Shown: positions 47,326-58,903 of the stretch, piece by piece
Position numbering within the stretch: position 1 is the first letter of the stretch
Layout of the letters: the number at the start of each line of letters is the position of its first letter
Source of the DNA: Patella vulgata
Taxonomy: Eukaryota > Mollusca > Gastropoda > Patellidae
DNA length: 64,000 nt
Reading direction: 5' to 3'
Assembly (NCBI RefSeq): GCF_932274485.2
Contig: NC_065883.2
Location: 14,940,222-15,004,221, forward strand
The notes under the pieces: model-generated
What the model saw: the letters and a program-made list of their open reading frames with translations, nothing else
Told to the model about the DNA's origin: nothing
Database searches by the model: none
Program-made: the position numbers and the translations under genes

Positions 47326-47862
47326 GATCAAGAGTCAAAGGTCCTTTATTAGGATTAAAAAGCAGACTTGTCATAATCAATAACAATAGGATAGATTATA
47401 TCACATTTATCACTGGTAATCTGAGAAGAAGTTGAGAGAATTAAACCAGCTAGTCAACCAACTCGAATTCGGATTGTTGAAGTAATTGTCATGGCACTAT
47501 ACATTCGCCACACATCGTCTTTTAATGATTAAAGACGTGCAACCCTCCCAATGTTATTATTAATTGTAACGGCGATCCTTTCCATATTGTTTCTTTTTTT
47601 TACATAAAAACTTATTTTGACATTTATTTTGAGCTTTAAAGTATTATTTCTAAGCCCAATGGACTTATTAATCTCTATTAATAAATTCTTTCATGGCGCT
47701 GATATTTGTCTAAATGAACTCAGTTCGCCGAATGATATACGAAACTGTTCTGAAACTAGCTTTTTAGGTTAGTACTTCCGGTCATAATATTCACGTGAAA
47801 TAAAATACTGTTTTTTAATCTAAGAAAAGCTTAGCTGTTTGTTTGCAAAATTTGATTTTATT
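47326..47862. promoter_or_regulatory. Head-to-head promoter region (G-x-GAP gene / TSN)
   Basis: The start codons of the G-x-GAP gene (minus) and TSN (plus) are 537 bp apart and face away from each other, so both 5' ends and their promoters must lie here unless further noncoding exons exist. I see no strong TATA box and no marked CpG enrichment. Shared regulation is an inference. Confidence 0.5.
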
Positions 47863-50800
47863 ATGGATCCGTCTGATACATTGACAGCAACTTTTACTGA
47901 ATTACAAGGGTATCTACAAGCTGAACAACAGCTGCGAGAAGTAATGATCCTATTTATTTCCTCCATCACTCCATCTATAATCTATCCTATTCTCAAAATG
48001 TCAACAAATAATATCCTATTATTGGCTATTAGTTTAGCCAGTTTAGGACGATGTCAGACCATTCCTAAAGGAACCAAGGACAGGCTAGTTCCAGGCATTG
48101 TAACACACTTGTTTAGAGGTAGCATGATTTACCACAAATCGGAAATCCACCATTATTTCTACTCATCATATAATAATAATAATATTATATGGATATTTGA
48201 TAATATACGGGCCATACTATATACCGGAAAACAACCGGAAAACACCAGAATACACCATTTTATACTGAATACCGGAAAAACACTAAATACCGGAAAACAT
48301 CCTAAATACCGGAAAACACCCTAAATAGGTAACCCGGAGCCTGGTCCTCTGTGTGCGGTTTTGGACCAAGTGAGCGCCGATGAAGGAAGGTCAAGGTCAT
48401 TACGATGTTCATTTTACAAATAGCACCCCCACCCCCACCCCCCCAAAAAAAAAATTTCCAATTTTTTTTCTCCAAATTTTGTATGCCTATTATGTTTTGA
48501 ATGTTTTAAAAGACGCAATCAGTCTACCTCCATCATTGACCATATTTTATTTTGTATTTTAATTTTAGTTTTCAGTAAATTTCAGTAGATTTCAGTGTTT
48601 CAGTATTTCAGTAGATTAAACACTGCCCTCGGAGGGCCCCATTATATGCTGGTTGCGCTGGTCTCCTGATTCTTACCAGTAACGCTGGCATCAGGGTGGT
48701 ACGAATTCGTGGAAGGCACGACTAGGCCAACTCCTCCCTGGATAACAAAAAACAGCAAGTATCATCAAAAGCGAGTTAATAAATCTCTGAATAGTTCGAG
48801 TTGAAGTTCCAGGTTTAACCGCTATGCCACGCAATTCTCGGACAGGCTGTAATCTGAAAAGTGTCTATCCTTTCCAAGAGCCATCCATCTCGTTGGAAGG
48901 GCTAAAAATCTACTTGTTTCTGAGCTTACTTTCATTCCAGGGTCAAATATAATCACTTGAACTATAATAATATTCAACATATTCCATCAAATTCCGAAGG
49001 CCTCACACAGGATTTTTTTCTGGATTACTTTTCAAGCTTTTTTCCCCAACTTGTTGACCAGAGAAAACCCCAACTTTCGCCCAATTGTCCATGAGAAAAC
49101 TACACATTCTATCTTACTGCATTGATGGGAAGTGTTAAGCTGGACGTCTTTGAAAAGGGTTGATCGATAAATTTTCAAGGAAGCAATTGTTGTTTTTGTT
49201 TGTGAAATAGAGGACTCTAGCCGATGAGGCTACTTTCCCCCCCCGAGAACCTCGGGCAACCAATTTGTTTTATGTACTACTATCGTAATAAAACATTACT
49301 ATGTTAACCACATCCTGGTGGCTGAAGACTTACACCGAATGCGTATTCGGAAAAAAAATATCCCTGAGAAAATGGTTTTTTTTCCGACAATCGATATTCG
49401 AGATGTCTTCTGTTGCACAAATTATGCTGCACTGTATAAGAATTGGCATCCTTTGATCTGAATATTGTAGCTGGAAAAGTATCATTTGCACTATTTCAAA
49501 GTAAACATGCATTTTCGTATATCGTCCCGTAATTTGTGATTATGACAATGACTTTGAAAATAATATGGGTTGAGGAACGGAAGATCTATGTTCGTTACGT
49601 GACTGGACAATTCCACCCCCGTCCCACCCTGACGATGATCCCTCCTGGAGCGGCGCGCTCTCTAAATAAATCTCGGGCACAGTTTACTCTTCTAAGTTTT
49701 CCGGTAGCTATTTAGTAACCCGGAGTTTGGTCCTCGTGTGTGGTTTTGGACCAAGTGAGCGCTGATGAAATAAGTTCATTAACATACAAGCGAGCGATCG
49801 CCTACGGTCAAAGAAAAATTTCTTTTCAGATTTTTTTAAACAATTTCTTCTCCCAAATTTCTCTCAAAAAATTTTTTTCCAGTATTTTTCTCTGTAAGAT
49901 TATTTTCTACGGAATGTTTTTTTGTAAAACCAATTTCTCAGAAAAATTCCATTTTTTTTTTGTGACAGAAAAAAAAATCGGAAATTTTTTTTGGGGGTGG
50001 AGGGCTATTTGTAAAATGAACATCGTAATGACCTTGACCTTCCTTCATCGGCGCTCACTTGGTCTAAAACCGCACACAGAGGACCAGGATCCGGGTTACC
50101 TATTTAGGGTGTTTTCCAGTATTTAGGGTGTTTTCCGGTATTTAGTGTTTTTCCGGTGTTTTCCGGTATTCAGTATAAAATGGTGTTTTCCGGTTGTTTT
50201 CCGGTGTTTTCCGGTATATAGTATTGCCGTAATATACCGGTACTATTTTTCATAGCTAGTCATTTTTAATTTAAAAACTACTAACCCAGTTCAACAACCC
50301 AGTGTTGTTATCCTTTCGTGCTATATCAATTCCATATATGTAGACATTTCACACACTCCTACCATACAAAAAAAAAAACAACCCACATACATATGGACAT
50401 TTATATGCAAATGTAAAGACTTAAGATTAAGCCGAAAATCTAATATAGGCCTACTCTTAAGTTCAAGATATAATATACCATACCAGTGTAATAATTAAAT
50501 TATTTGATACGTTTCAGGATATAAGATTTGCAGTAAGAGATATTGAACAGACAACAAGAGAAATACAGAAAGTATTACAAGCTATACATCAACCACAAGG
50601 TTTAAATAAAAGTAATAAAAATAACATTTCTATATAAATGTGAAGAATCTGCTTGTTCCATTCTAGTTCAGCTCGGAACACAAGTCTTGTGACACTCGCC
50701 CTGTACTTTCAGGGATGGGCCTATTGACTCCTTGTCAAAACTTTTTGAGTCCCCAGTAAATTTTACAGGGCTACTTTTTACTGCTAAACGGTGGCGAATC

Positions 50801-53668
50801 AGTTCCTGTGAACACCTGTACAATGTAAAGGAACATTTTAGTAGAAAATAATACCTTGCTTGAGTCAGTATTTGTGACACAAAATACTGTTAAGAATACG
50901 TCCCCTCCTGCTATAGCTTGGCAGCAGCCATTGAATTCTAAATATAGGGCAACACACAAATTTAAGAACCACAGCAATACAAAGACTAAACAAAATGTAG
51001 ATAAGCAGGGGAAAAAAATTGGAATCTTTGAATACATTAGAATCTATCTGGGGTAGGCAAGGCAATAAATGACTGCAGATTCTAATTTTTTCATATGATG
51101 TCTGAATGAATGTAATTTAATACAATGCTGTACCCTAAGCCTGTCTTTAGACATGGAAACAGTTCAGCGCACAATATAGACAAGATAAATCCGCAGAGCT
51201 TTTTTCTTTGATTGAACGGGTAAGATATAGAAACTATTTAATTCTGCCATTTTATGTTTCAGTTCCTCTTGCGTGTGAAAATTCTCGAAAACTTTTTAAA
51301 GATGTTCAAGATCAAATAAAAATCCTATCTGATAAAATTCCAGCCAATCAATATTACAAGTGAGTTATTGGTTATTTTTCTTGTTGTTGTAAGTATTCTG
51401 CGGGGGTTGGATGACCGAATGGTTAGCCCGTGTACGCTGTATCATACGGCCTGTCATTGAGTCAAATGGTGTGGTTTTGATTCCCCGGTTGTATATGACA
51501 AGGAGTAGGGTCGCCTGTCCAACCTCATGGGTTTTCTCCACATCCTCTGGTTTCCTCCCACTGCTAAAGACCCCTACGCGCAAGTGAATTATTGAAATAA
51601 AATTAAACCATATGTTAGTCCCGAAATGACCTAGTTTGTGTCGAGTGGACGTTAAACCCCATTTCTCTCTCTCTCTGTGTAAGTATTCTGCTGCATACCT
51701 TAGATGTGTCACCAATTGACAGTTTCATGGTTCCTAACTTTTCAATGAAATAATGTAGACATACCGGTATTCAACATGGTTGAACTACTTTCTCACATGA
51801 CATCAGTGCTAAAATATTTCAGTGCACTTTAACTCCATATTGAAACCTTGTTCTCAGACCTCCAAGATCACAACTGGTCACTGGTAAAGTGCCTTATACT
51901 TTAAACGAGGCATTCTAATAACTTATTATTATTTGTTAGTTTTGTGAATGATAAACCCAATGTTTTTCTTCATACAATTGTTTACATAGTCATGGTTTTG
52001 TCCCTTTCGAATGAATTGGTAAAAAATATTATTCTTTATTTTGAAGATACCACGATCACTGGAAGTTTGCTATACAGAGATTGGCGTTTTTAGCAGCACT
52101 TGTTATATTTTTGGAAACAGAACAGTTAATAGACAGACAGACAGCAGCTGATATTATAGGAGGTACAGTTAGATTTTAGTGTGAAATAAAATGAAATGAA
52201 TGGCGTTTAAAATTCTACTGTTTTGTTCCGACTGGACTAATGAAGATGGGCACACGCCATACAGGCTCTAAAAGGGAAATTTTGCCCGGACAGCGGCACT
52301 ACAACCTTCTCTTGTATCAAATTCCAACTGCCAAGCCAAGGGTTCTTTTACGTGCACGTCCCATCCAAACGACTATATGTTGTTCCTTGCCAGGCCCTCT
52401 GTCCTGCATCACTGACATGAAGGAACCTCCCCAGAAAATTTCTGATGAACTTTCTCGGCCAACACCATGATCGAACACGGGACCACCAGGTTAGCCATCC
52501 AACATCTTACTCACTGAGCCACCATGACTCTATGGTACAAGCACAATATATCCCGTAAGAAAGATGAAGCAAAGAGACCGTCAGACATAAGTAAGCTGTC
52601 ATATATCTATTAAATGAATCTTACAGCTTTCTTTACAAGGTTAAAATAGAATACTTTTTACAAATCTATTTCGTTTTAGTGAAAGTAGCAAAAGAAGATG
52701 GCTTCCATGTTGATTTAGATGATTATTTAATGGGTCTACTTCAACTAGCAAGTGAATTGGTAAGATAAAATATTATAACTGTAAAAACTCTAAAATCACA
52801 TAAACTGGTAATTTCCCTACTAACATTTCACAGCCGTAGAACTGATGAAACCGGGGAATAACAGCTCCAAATAATTGAAATAGACTGCCTTAGTCTAATA
52901 GAAATGAAATGATGTTTAACATCTCACGTTTCTTCACCAACTGGGTTTATGAAAACAAGCATATTCCATGCTGTGTACTGTATGATAAATATTGCCCAAA
53001 TAATCGTGTTTCAGACTAATCTTTATCGCATTCCAACTGTCAGTGGTTCTTTTCCGCACACGTTAATGAGTATACAGGTAGACCTTTTATTAAGCTATAC
53101 TACAGCGAATCACTGACTTCATATAAACCAAATTATACTATAGCCTATTTTATTACGCTTGTTGATTAAGATTCGACCAGATCTTAGCAAGTACAAATTA
53201 TTATTACCGACCAGTTTGTAATAGTGTATGTAGATGGAAAGTGTTGCACAATTCAGATAGACATTTGGTTTCTGTAACGTTATATTCATGTAAAAAATTA
53301 TGAGTGTTCTTGGAACCAGTATTTACAAAATCAAATTGTGGGTCAAACTTGGTATATGTTTTCGGCCTCAATTTAGAATACAAAAAAAATATTGGTAGTA
53401 TCTGTTAATAATAGTTTCCCATGTAATTGATGTTCATTATTTCTTTCAGTCTCGTTTGGCAGTGAATGCTGTAATCGCTGGTGATTATGCCAGACCACTA
53501 CAAATATCTTCATTCCTGGGAGAACTTGAATCCGGATTCAGACTGCTGAATCTTAAAAACGATGCCTTGAGAAAAAGATTTGATGCTTTAAAATATGATG
53601 TAAAGAAAGTAGAAGAAGTTGTGTATGATTTATCTATCAGAGGTCTCAAACCTTCAACAGAAACATAA
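47863..53668 (+). CDS. TSN: Translin
   Basis: Six coding exons with matching phases: 47863-47940, 50518-50611, 51263-51359, 52047-52162, 52680-52759 and 53450-53668, giving 227 residues against 228 in human. The protein aligns along its whole length with translin: FTELQGYLQAEQQLRE near the N-terminus, the helical core WKFAIQRLAFLAALVIFLET (about 112-131), and the strongly conserved C-terminal stretch SGFRLLNLKNDALRKRFDAL, then KYDVKKVEEVVYDLSIRG. Translin is a cytoplasmic and nuclear single-stranded DNA/RNA-binding protein that assembles into octamers and, with TRAX, forms the C3PO endoribonuclease that removes passenger strands in RNA interference and trims tRNA leaders. No TRAX gene is visible here. 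The donor of the second exon (A|GTAATA) was chosen because it gives a gap-free match to human translin; an earlier GT is possible. AATAAA overlaps the stop codon. Confidence 0.97.
48203..50236. mobile_element. 2-kb element with about 250-bp inverted ends in TSN intron 1
   Basis: 48203-48460 and 49980-50236 are inverted copies. Each arm starts ACTATATACCGGAAAACA, has several ACCGGAAAACACC-type subterminal repeats, then GTAACCCGGAGCCTGGTCCT, GACCAAGTGAGCGCCGATGA and a C-rich run. A third partial copy of the inner arm lies at about 49704-49790 in the same orientation as the left arm. The interior encodes no recognisable protein. This is a nonautonomous terminal-inverted-repeat element, perhaps composite; superfamily and target duplication not resolved. 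Confidence 0.8.
51402..51678 (+). repeat. SINE-A full-length copy
   Basis: The only complete plus-strand SINE-A: head GGTTGGATGACCGAATGGTTAG, B box (GGTTTTGATTCCCCGG), body, GACGTTAAACCCCATTTC and a CT-rich tail. The 13-bp direct repeat GTAAGTATTCTGC flanks it (51389-51401, 51679-51691). It starts 42 bp after the donor of TSN exon 3. Confidence 0.95.
52190..52530 (-). repeat. SINE-B copy
   Basis: AATGAAATGAATGGCGTTTAAAATTC, the SINE-B body with a short deletion, GATCGAACACGGG and head remnants (CTCACTGAGCCACCATGA). In TSN intron 4. Confidence 0.85.
52903..53100 (-). repeat. SINE-B copy, head missing
   Basis: GAAATGATGTTTAACATCTCAC and diverged body up to GAGTATACAGGTAGACC. In TSN intron 5. 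Confidence 0.65.
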
Positions 53669-53889
53669 ATAAAATCTAATTAATCAACAATTGTATCACC
53701 CTGCCGTATTTTATGCAGACATTTTTTTCTAATGGATATTGAATGATTATGTCACTGTGGGTTTTTTAATCCCTTGCAAACTAGAATCCTATAAAAAATT
53801 GAATCTCTAAAGGGATATCAGTCCTAAAAATGGTTCAGTTACTTTCAGTATTTACAAAGATATAAACAAACCAGCACCACCTTTAAATG

Positions 53890-54035
53890 TGGGATAAAAT
53901 ACTTTGATGGGCCTCTTTTTAATCTGATTGAATCCAATTCAGAGGATAATCTGCTGTTGGTATTTGTGTTTTGTTTTCTTATTTATATGGTAAATAATCA
54001 ATTTGAGTATATTTTAGCTTGGATTAAGCTGTGAA
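53890..54035 (+). repeat. Dispersed repeat M5
   Basis: CTTTGATGGGCCTCTTTTTA followed by TGATTGAATCC and TTTAGCTTGGATTAAGC. Related pieces are at 60675-60718 and 63500-63575, both in or beside MSMO1. Element class unknown. Confidence 0.55.
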
Positions 54036-54561
54036 ATATTAGATATTATCCAGAAAAATGTTGATCAGGATAGACATCTGTAAGCACTAATGTGCCATTA
54101 CTGTACGTTATATTTGATTAGTGGTCCAATCACAAGGTATTTAGAAATATGTATTACGGTACTGAAACAATGTGAAATACTTTAGGTCTGTTAAAACAGG
54201 ATTAATAATAGATATCTTTAAAACATAATAGAAACATTAATATCAGCCATATTTCATTGTATAAAATAACATAAGTTACATATCATCAATCATAGACTTC
54301 TTTTATTTTGTTACAATAGAGCAAACTTGTATATTTATATGATTGTAAAGCCCAGTATTCAACTAATAAGTAGGACATTGGTTACTTCATGCATCATGTC
54401 TACAATGCTTGCAATATAGGACCACATACAGTCAGCCGTGCTACAGCATAAAACAAATAAATTCATTTACAAAACTACTGTCTTGTTCTGTTGTGAATTT
54501 ACCCATTCTCCCATGCTGTTGCATCTTTTTGATAACGAAAATATGTGATGTATTTGTAATA

Positions 54562-54830
54562 ATGAAATGGGGTTTAAAGTTTTGCTTGGACAACAGTGCT
54601 ACAGGCTACCACCCTTACGTTGATTTTCAACTGTCAGGGGGTCTTTAAAATGCTGCCAATGATATGCATGACATCTTGGGTTTTTGACCCATCCGATTGA
54701 ATAAACACTTGTCCATAACAAGACCTACGTCCTACCACCACTGACATGGGGAAACCAAGCTAGAAAGTCGTAAGAAACTGAATTTCTCAGTCAACACCAA
54801 GATCGAACCAGTGTCCTTCTGTACAGAGCT
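54562..54830 (-). repeat. SINE-B copy, degraded
   Basis: AATGAAATGGGGTTTAAAGTTTTGC, diverged body (GACATCTTGGGTTTTTGACC), and CAAGATCGAACCAGTG at the head side. Confidence 0.7.
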
Positions 54831-54954
54831 GTCGACTCGTTTTGATTTGCTTGTTACCTTATTATCTTGGGAGTATCAACTCGTTTAGAAACTGAGATTA
54901 AGATGATGTGCTATTTAAGGAGCAATGGTTCTAGTATGTACATTAACATATACA

Positions 54955-55240
54955 TATTTCTACTGTTGTGCTCCGACTGGGTTAATGAAGACGGCCATAC
55001 AGTCTGCTGTGAGGAAAATTTTGTCCAGGCAGTGATGCTATGACCTGCTCTTATTTCGAATTCAAACTGCCAGAGTTCTTTTACATGTATGCCAAAGTGT
55101 ACACAGGACCTGGGGTTTTTCGTCCCATCTGAACAACGCTGGAAAATCCAAACAAACTTTCTCTATCGGCACAGGGATCAAACATTGGACCTCCAGGTTA
55201 GCGAGCCGATGTTTTACAGAATAAGCCATCGTGGATACAT
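54955..55240 (-). repeat. SINE-B copy
   Basis: TTCTACTGTTGTGCTCCGAC through GTGTACACAGGACCTGGGG to CAGGGATCAAACATTGGACC and a head remnant. The extreme tail is missing. Confidence 0.75.
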
Positions 55241-56264
55241 TAAGCAGAAAGGATTTGTGTTTGTATCAGATTACTGGGGTGGATTTTATACTGATTAACA
55301 CCGCTTCTATTGACCTATTGGTACACATGCAACACTGTTCTTATAAATAAGCAGTTATAGTTACACAAATAGTTTATTGACATAAACAACAAGTATTTAC
55401 AAAGAAAAAGCCATTTTGTTTTTTCAACTAAAAAATGTACATCTCTTTACATAAATATTAACAACAAAATACAGGCCTAATCAGTTTTAAAATATGAATG
55501 ATTTTAGCAGAATTGAATTACAATCTTTGGTCATATTTTTTCTACCATGTAAAGTGCAAGGTCTTGATAATTATGGTAAACAATGGATCAAAGCCTTGAT
55601 ATGTTCTATACTTGGTTACAGCTTGAAAGCAAGATGAATTTGTATTAATAAAAAAAAAAACCATCAATCATTGTCCTAAGTTTGAAACTTTTAGCCGAAA
55701 TAAATTATTAAATTAGGTTTATCAGATTTGTTATTTCTAATAGTGATCTGACAAGCTCTATACGATTCAATTTTCATTTGGTGGCTTAAGTAGAAATCAA
55801 TTTTTTTAGATCGAACTGCAGACCATAAAAACTTCAAAGTTTTAAAGAGCTTTCTAAAAGAAACATATATTTTGGCACCATGTGTAAGTTAATACATTGT
55901 AATTGTTTCCCATTTGAAAACTTAGGTTTATAATCAGAGTATTTACAACATTTCGACCACAAGAGGTTTATAACCCTAACAAGTTAGCTTCTATCAACAC
56001 CAGTTAGCACCAATTAAACCTCTGTTGCAGAAACGTTGGTGCCAGAAACATATATCTGGCATTGAGTTTGAAAGGCAGTATGCACCACTGTAAAGTCATA
56101 CTTTGATTAAATATTTAAAGACAAATTTGTGGAAATATTTCAAGATATATTTAAATAAGTTAATAAGAAGATCAAGACAAGAATTACCTGACCGATAATA
56201 TTCTGAAATATTTACAAACACTGCTTGGCGTTACAACTAGAATGTTAAAATCTTTATAGTATAT

Positions 56265-56962
56265 TCCTGTTAACGATCTGGGACGAACACCAGTATTTTA
56301 TTGTGTTAGGTCTAGAATAAACCCAGTGGAGAAGTTAAAATTACTCTACTCTGCTGGTGCAGAGTATAAAAGTATAAAATACTTATTGGAACAAGGACTT
56401 GATAAAGATGGTAGAGATCGTGTTTATAATAGGACACCAGTATTTTATTGTATTGAGTCTAGAATAAACCCAGTGGAGAAGTTAAAATTACTCTACTCTG
56501 CTGGTGCAGAGTATAAAAGTATAAAATACTTATTGGAACAAGGACTTGATAAAGATGGTAGAGATCGTGTTTATAATAGGACACCAGTATTTTATTGTAT
56601 TGAGTCTAGAATAACCCCAGTGGAGAAGTTAAAATTACTCTACTCTGCTGGTGCCATGTTAGATGTTAAGAGGATGTTGGTCGTAGTTTATTACACCATG
56701 CTTGTCGGCATGGTACAGTAGACTGTGTAAAATACTTATTGGAACAAGGACTTGAAAAATATGATAGGGATGAAGATAATGACACCAGTATTTTATTGTA
56801 CTGACTCTGACATACAGCCGTTAAGAGAAGTTAAAGTTACTCTACTCTGCTGGTGCCTTGTTTGTTGTTCAGTGTGATGTTTGTAGTTTATTAGAATATG
56901 CTCGTCGGTTAGGTGAAACAGAATGTGAAACATATCTACGTAAATTAGGCCTTAATTATTAA
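56265..56962 (+). pseudogene. Ankyrin-repeat gene relic
   Basis: The plus strand encodes ankyrin-type units: GRTPVFYCV, KLKLLYSAGA, KYLLEQGLDKDGRDR, SLLHHACRHGTVDCVKYLLE and a C-terminal SLLEYARRLGETECETYLRK before a stop at about 56960-56962. The units lie in different reading frames, with frame changes near 56655-56670, near 56790 and near 56840, and there is no start codon with a matching upstream exon. The longest open piece (56326-56721) is made mostly of a tandem repeat. This looks like the decayed 3' part of an ankyrin-repeat gene, possibly from a multigene family; protein partners cannot be guessed. Confidence 0.75.
56281..56655 (+). repeat. 147-bp in-frame tandem repeat within the ankyrin relic
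   Basis: GTGGAGAAGTTAAAATTACT begins at 56326, 56473 and 56620. Units are 147 bp (49 codons) and nearly identical; a partial unit precedes the first. The similarity implies recent expansion. Confidence 0.95.
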
Positions 56963-56999
56963 TAAATAGAATATAAATAATCATACAACATCTTTATTA

Positions 57000-58903
57000 G
57001 GGTTTCACACTGCGTGGCCAGTGTGAAACACTATTGTTTTTGTTAAGATTATTGTTCTTATTATTATTATTTTTTTTTTTTCCACTTGAGCATATCTCAG
57101 AAACTATTTGTCAGATCAACTCAATGTCTTCGGTTTTACCGGGAAAGTGGGTGTGACTTAGAGAGATTAAAGCTATTTCGAACTTTCTGTGACAATGCGA
57201 AATGTCCGAAATAACCGAAGTTGTCGTTTTTGGAAATATTGCCGTAATATTAACAATAATTGTCGGATTTTAACATTTGATACATTTTGACATAGCCTGA
57301 GACACGGCAAATAGCTACGATTGTTTAGATTTTTGATTTTCGATTAATCTTCGAAGATATTAGGCGTCAAATTTTGAAAATTTTAACAAAAAACTTTTTT
57401 ATTTATGTATATTTTTTTATGGCGCTTTACCCATAATTAAAGGGTCATGTGATTTGAACAAAAATATGAAATTTATTGCTCGATTTGTATAAAACAAAGT
57501 TCATATGCTCAATGGTGCAAAGTCTCAACTTTTTTATTACCGATAAAGCTTTCTGTCAGCAGCGGAAATGACGTAATTTTGACCAAAACTACAATTTTGG
57601 CGGTTAGGTACGTCTTTTTGCAAGCAAATATTATTTTTTTAAAATAAGTAAAAAGTAAGAAGATGCGCCATGTAAAGGCGCAAAAAAAGCAGGAAGCAAT
57701 TTTTTTAATTTCGATTTCATTTTTGCGCCGTTTCGATTTAAAGGTGAAAAACGGTGTAAAATTGAGCTATTTACAACCCATTCAGGCGTTTCATATTTTA
57801 AAATATTTCTTTGTGACTTTCATAAACTTGTAGCATTAATTCATACGAAGAGAATCTATCTCAAAATTAGTTTGTAATATGAGCAGTTGCCGAGAAATGG
57901 TCAATTTTGCAAGTGTCACTTTTTACGCTAGTTTGCCTGTAAAAGAGTCAATTATTATTGGATTTTCATAAAAGTGATACCATTTGATGCGAAATGTCAA
58001 TTGTGACTAGGACAAACCAATTTAACATTTTCAATATCACCGGAAATGACGTAATTTGGGCAAAAACTATATTTATAGCTTTCGAAACAAATAATTTATT
58101 CAGATGAGTCGTATTTGTTATTTGTTTAAAATTTGGATATTTCATTCCAATCAACTAATAGAATGAACCCATACGGTCATATAGATATCACAAAATGGTT
58201 TCTAACTTGTTCAGTTACGGAGAAATAGGCGATTTTCAACAGGTCACTTTTCAAGGTTTTTGGTCCATAAATGTGTCATTATTATTCAATTTTCATAAAA
58301 TTTTCACTGTGTGATACCTAATGCCATTTACGATTTCATACAAGTAATTTATGATTTTCATTATCACCGGAAGTAACTTCATTTTGGCAAAAACTGTATT
58401 TTTTGCCTTCAAAACAGATATTTTATTCAAATGAGTCTTATTTGTAATGTTTTTAAAATTATGATATTTGATTCCAATCAACAAATAGATTAAACCTATA
58501 CGATCATACAGATACCAGAAAATGGTTTCTAACTTGTACGGTTGCAGAGAAATAGACGTTTTTCTACAAGTCACTTTTCAAGGTTTTTGGTCTATAAAAG
58601 TGGCAATTATTATTTGATTTACATAAAATGTTCACCATGTGATGCCTTTTGCCATTTCTGATTTCATAAAACTAATTGAACATTTTCATTATCACCGGAA
58701 GTACTGTACACTTACATGTAACAAATGTATAAAATGAATTTATATTGCTGGATTTGGTTGATTCGGGGTCCATTTTATTTGATGTGTGCAATGCTTATGT
58801 GGAAACCTGTTTAATGGTTTCGTTGGTACCGGAAGTTACATATGTTTAGGGTAACGTGGCACCGGTGAAACCCGTCATTACTGCTTCGCAGTTCTAGTTT
58901 TAT
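57000..58903. mobile_element. 1.9-kb noncoding element with GGGTTTCAC ends
   Basis: Starts GGGTTTCACACTGCGTGGCC, which folds with CAGTGTGAAAC just after, and ends with GTGAAACCCGTCATTACTGC, so GGGTTTCAC is inverted at the two ends. The interior is AT-rich, encodes nothing recognisable, and contains a roughly 328-bp tandem repeat. It starts about 40 bp after the ankyrin relic. Probably a nonautonomous transposable element; superfamily unknown. Confidence 0.6.
57905..58720. repeat. About 328-bp satellite-like tandem repeat
   Basis: The marker CACCGGAARTRAC occurs at 58038, 58365 and 58693, spaced 327-328 bp, and neighbouring words (ATGGTTTCTAACTTGT, TCACTTTTCAAGGTTTTTGG) repeat at the same spacing. 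About two and a half units; a more decayed unit may lie to the left near 57560. Confidence 0.85.

Noticed and set aside
47323-47373. N-terminus MTSLLFNPNKGPLTLDHD for the G-x-GAP protein
   Set aside because: This frame leaves the first exon in phase 1 and meets a stop soon after splicing to 45095. The internal ATG ATC in the other frame joins cleanly.
47863-48324. 161-residue protein from the unspliced TSN start
   Set aside because: After residue 26 it reads into intron 1 and the inverted-repeat element; splicing at 47940 restores translin.
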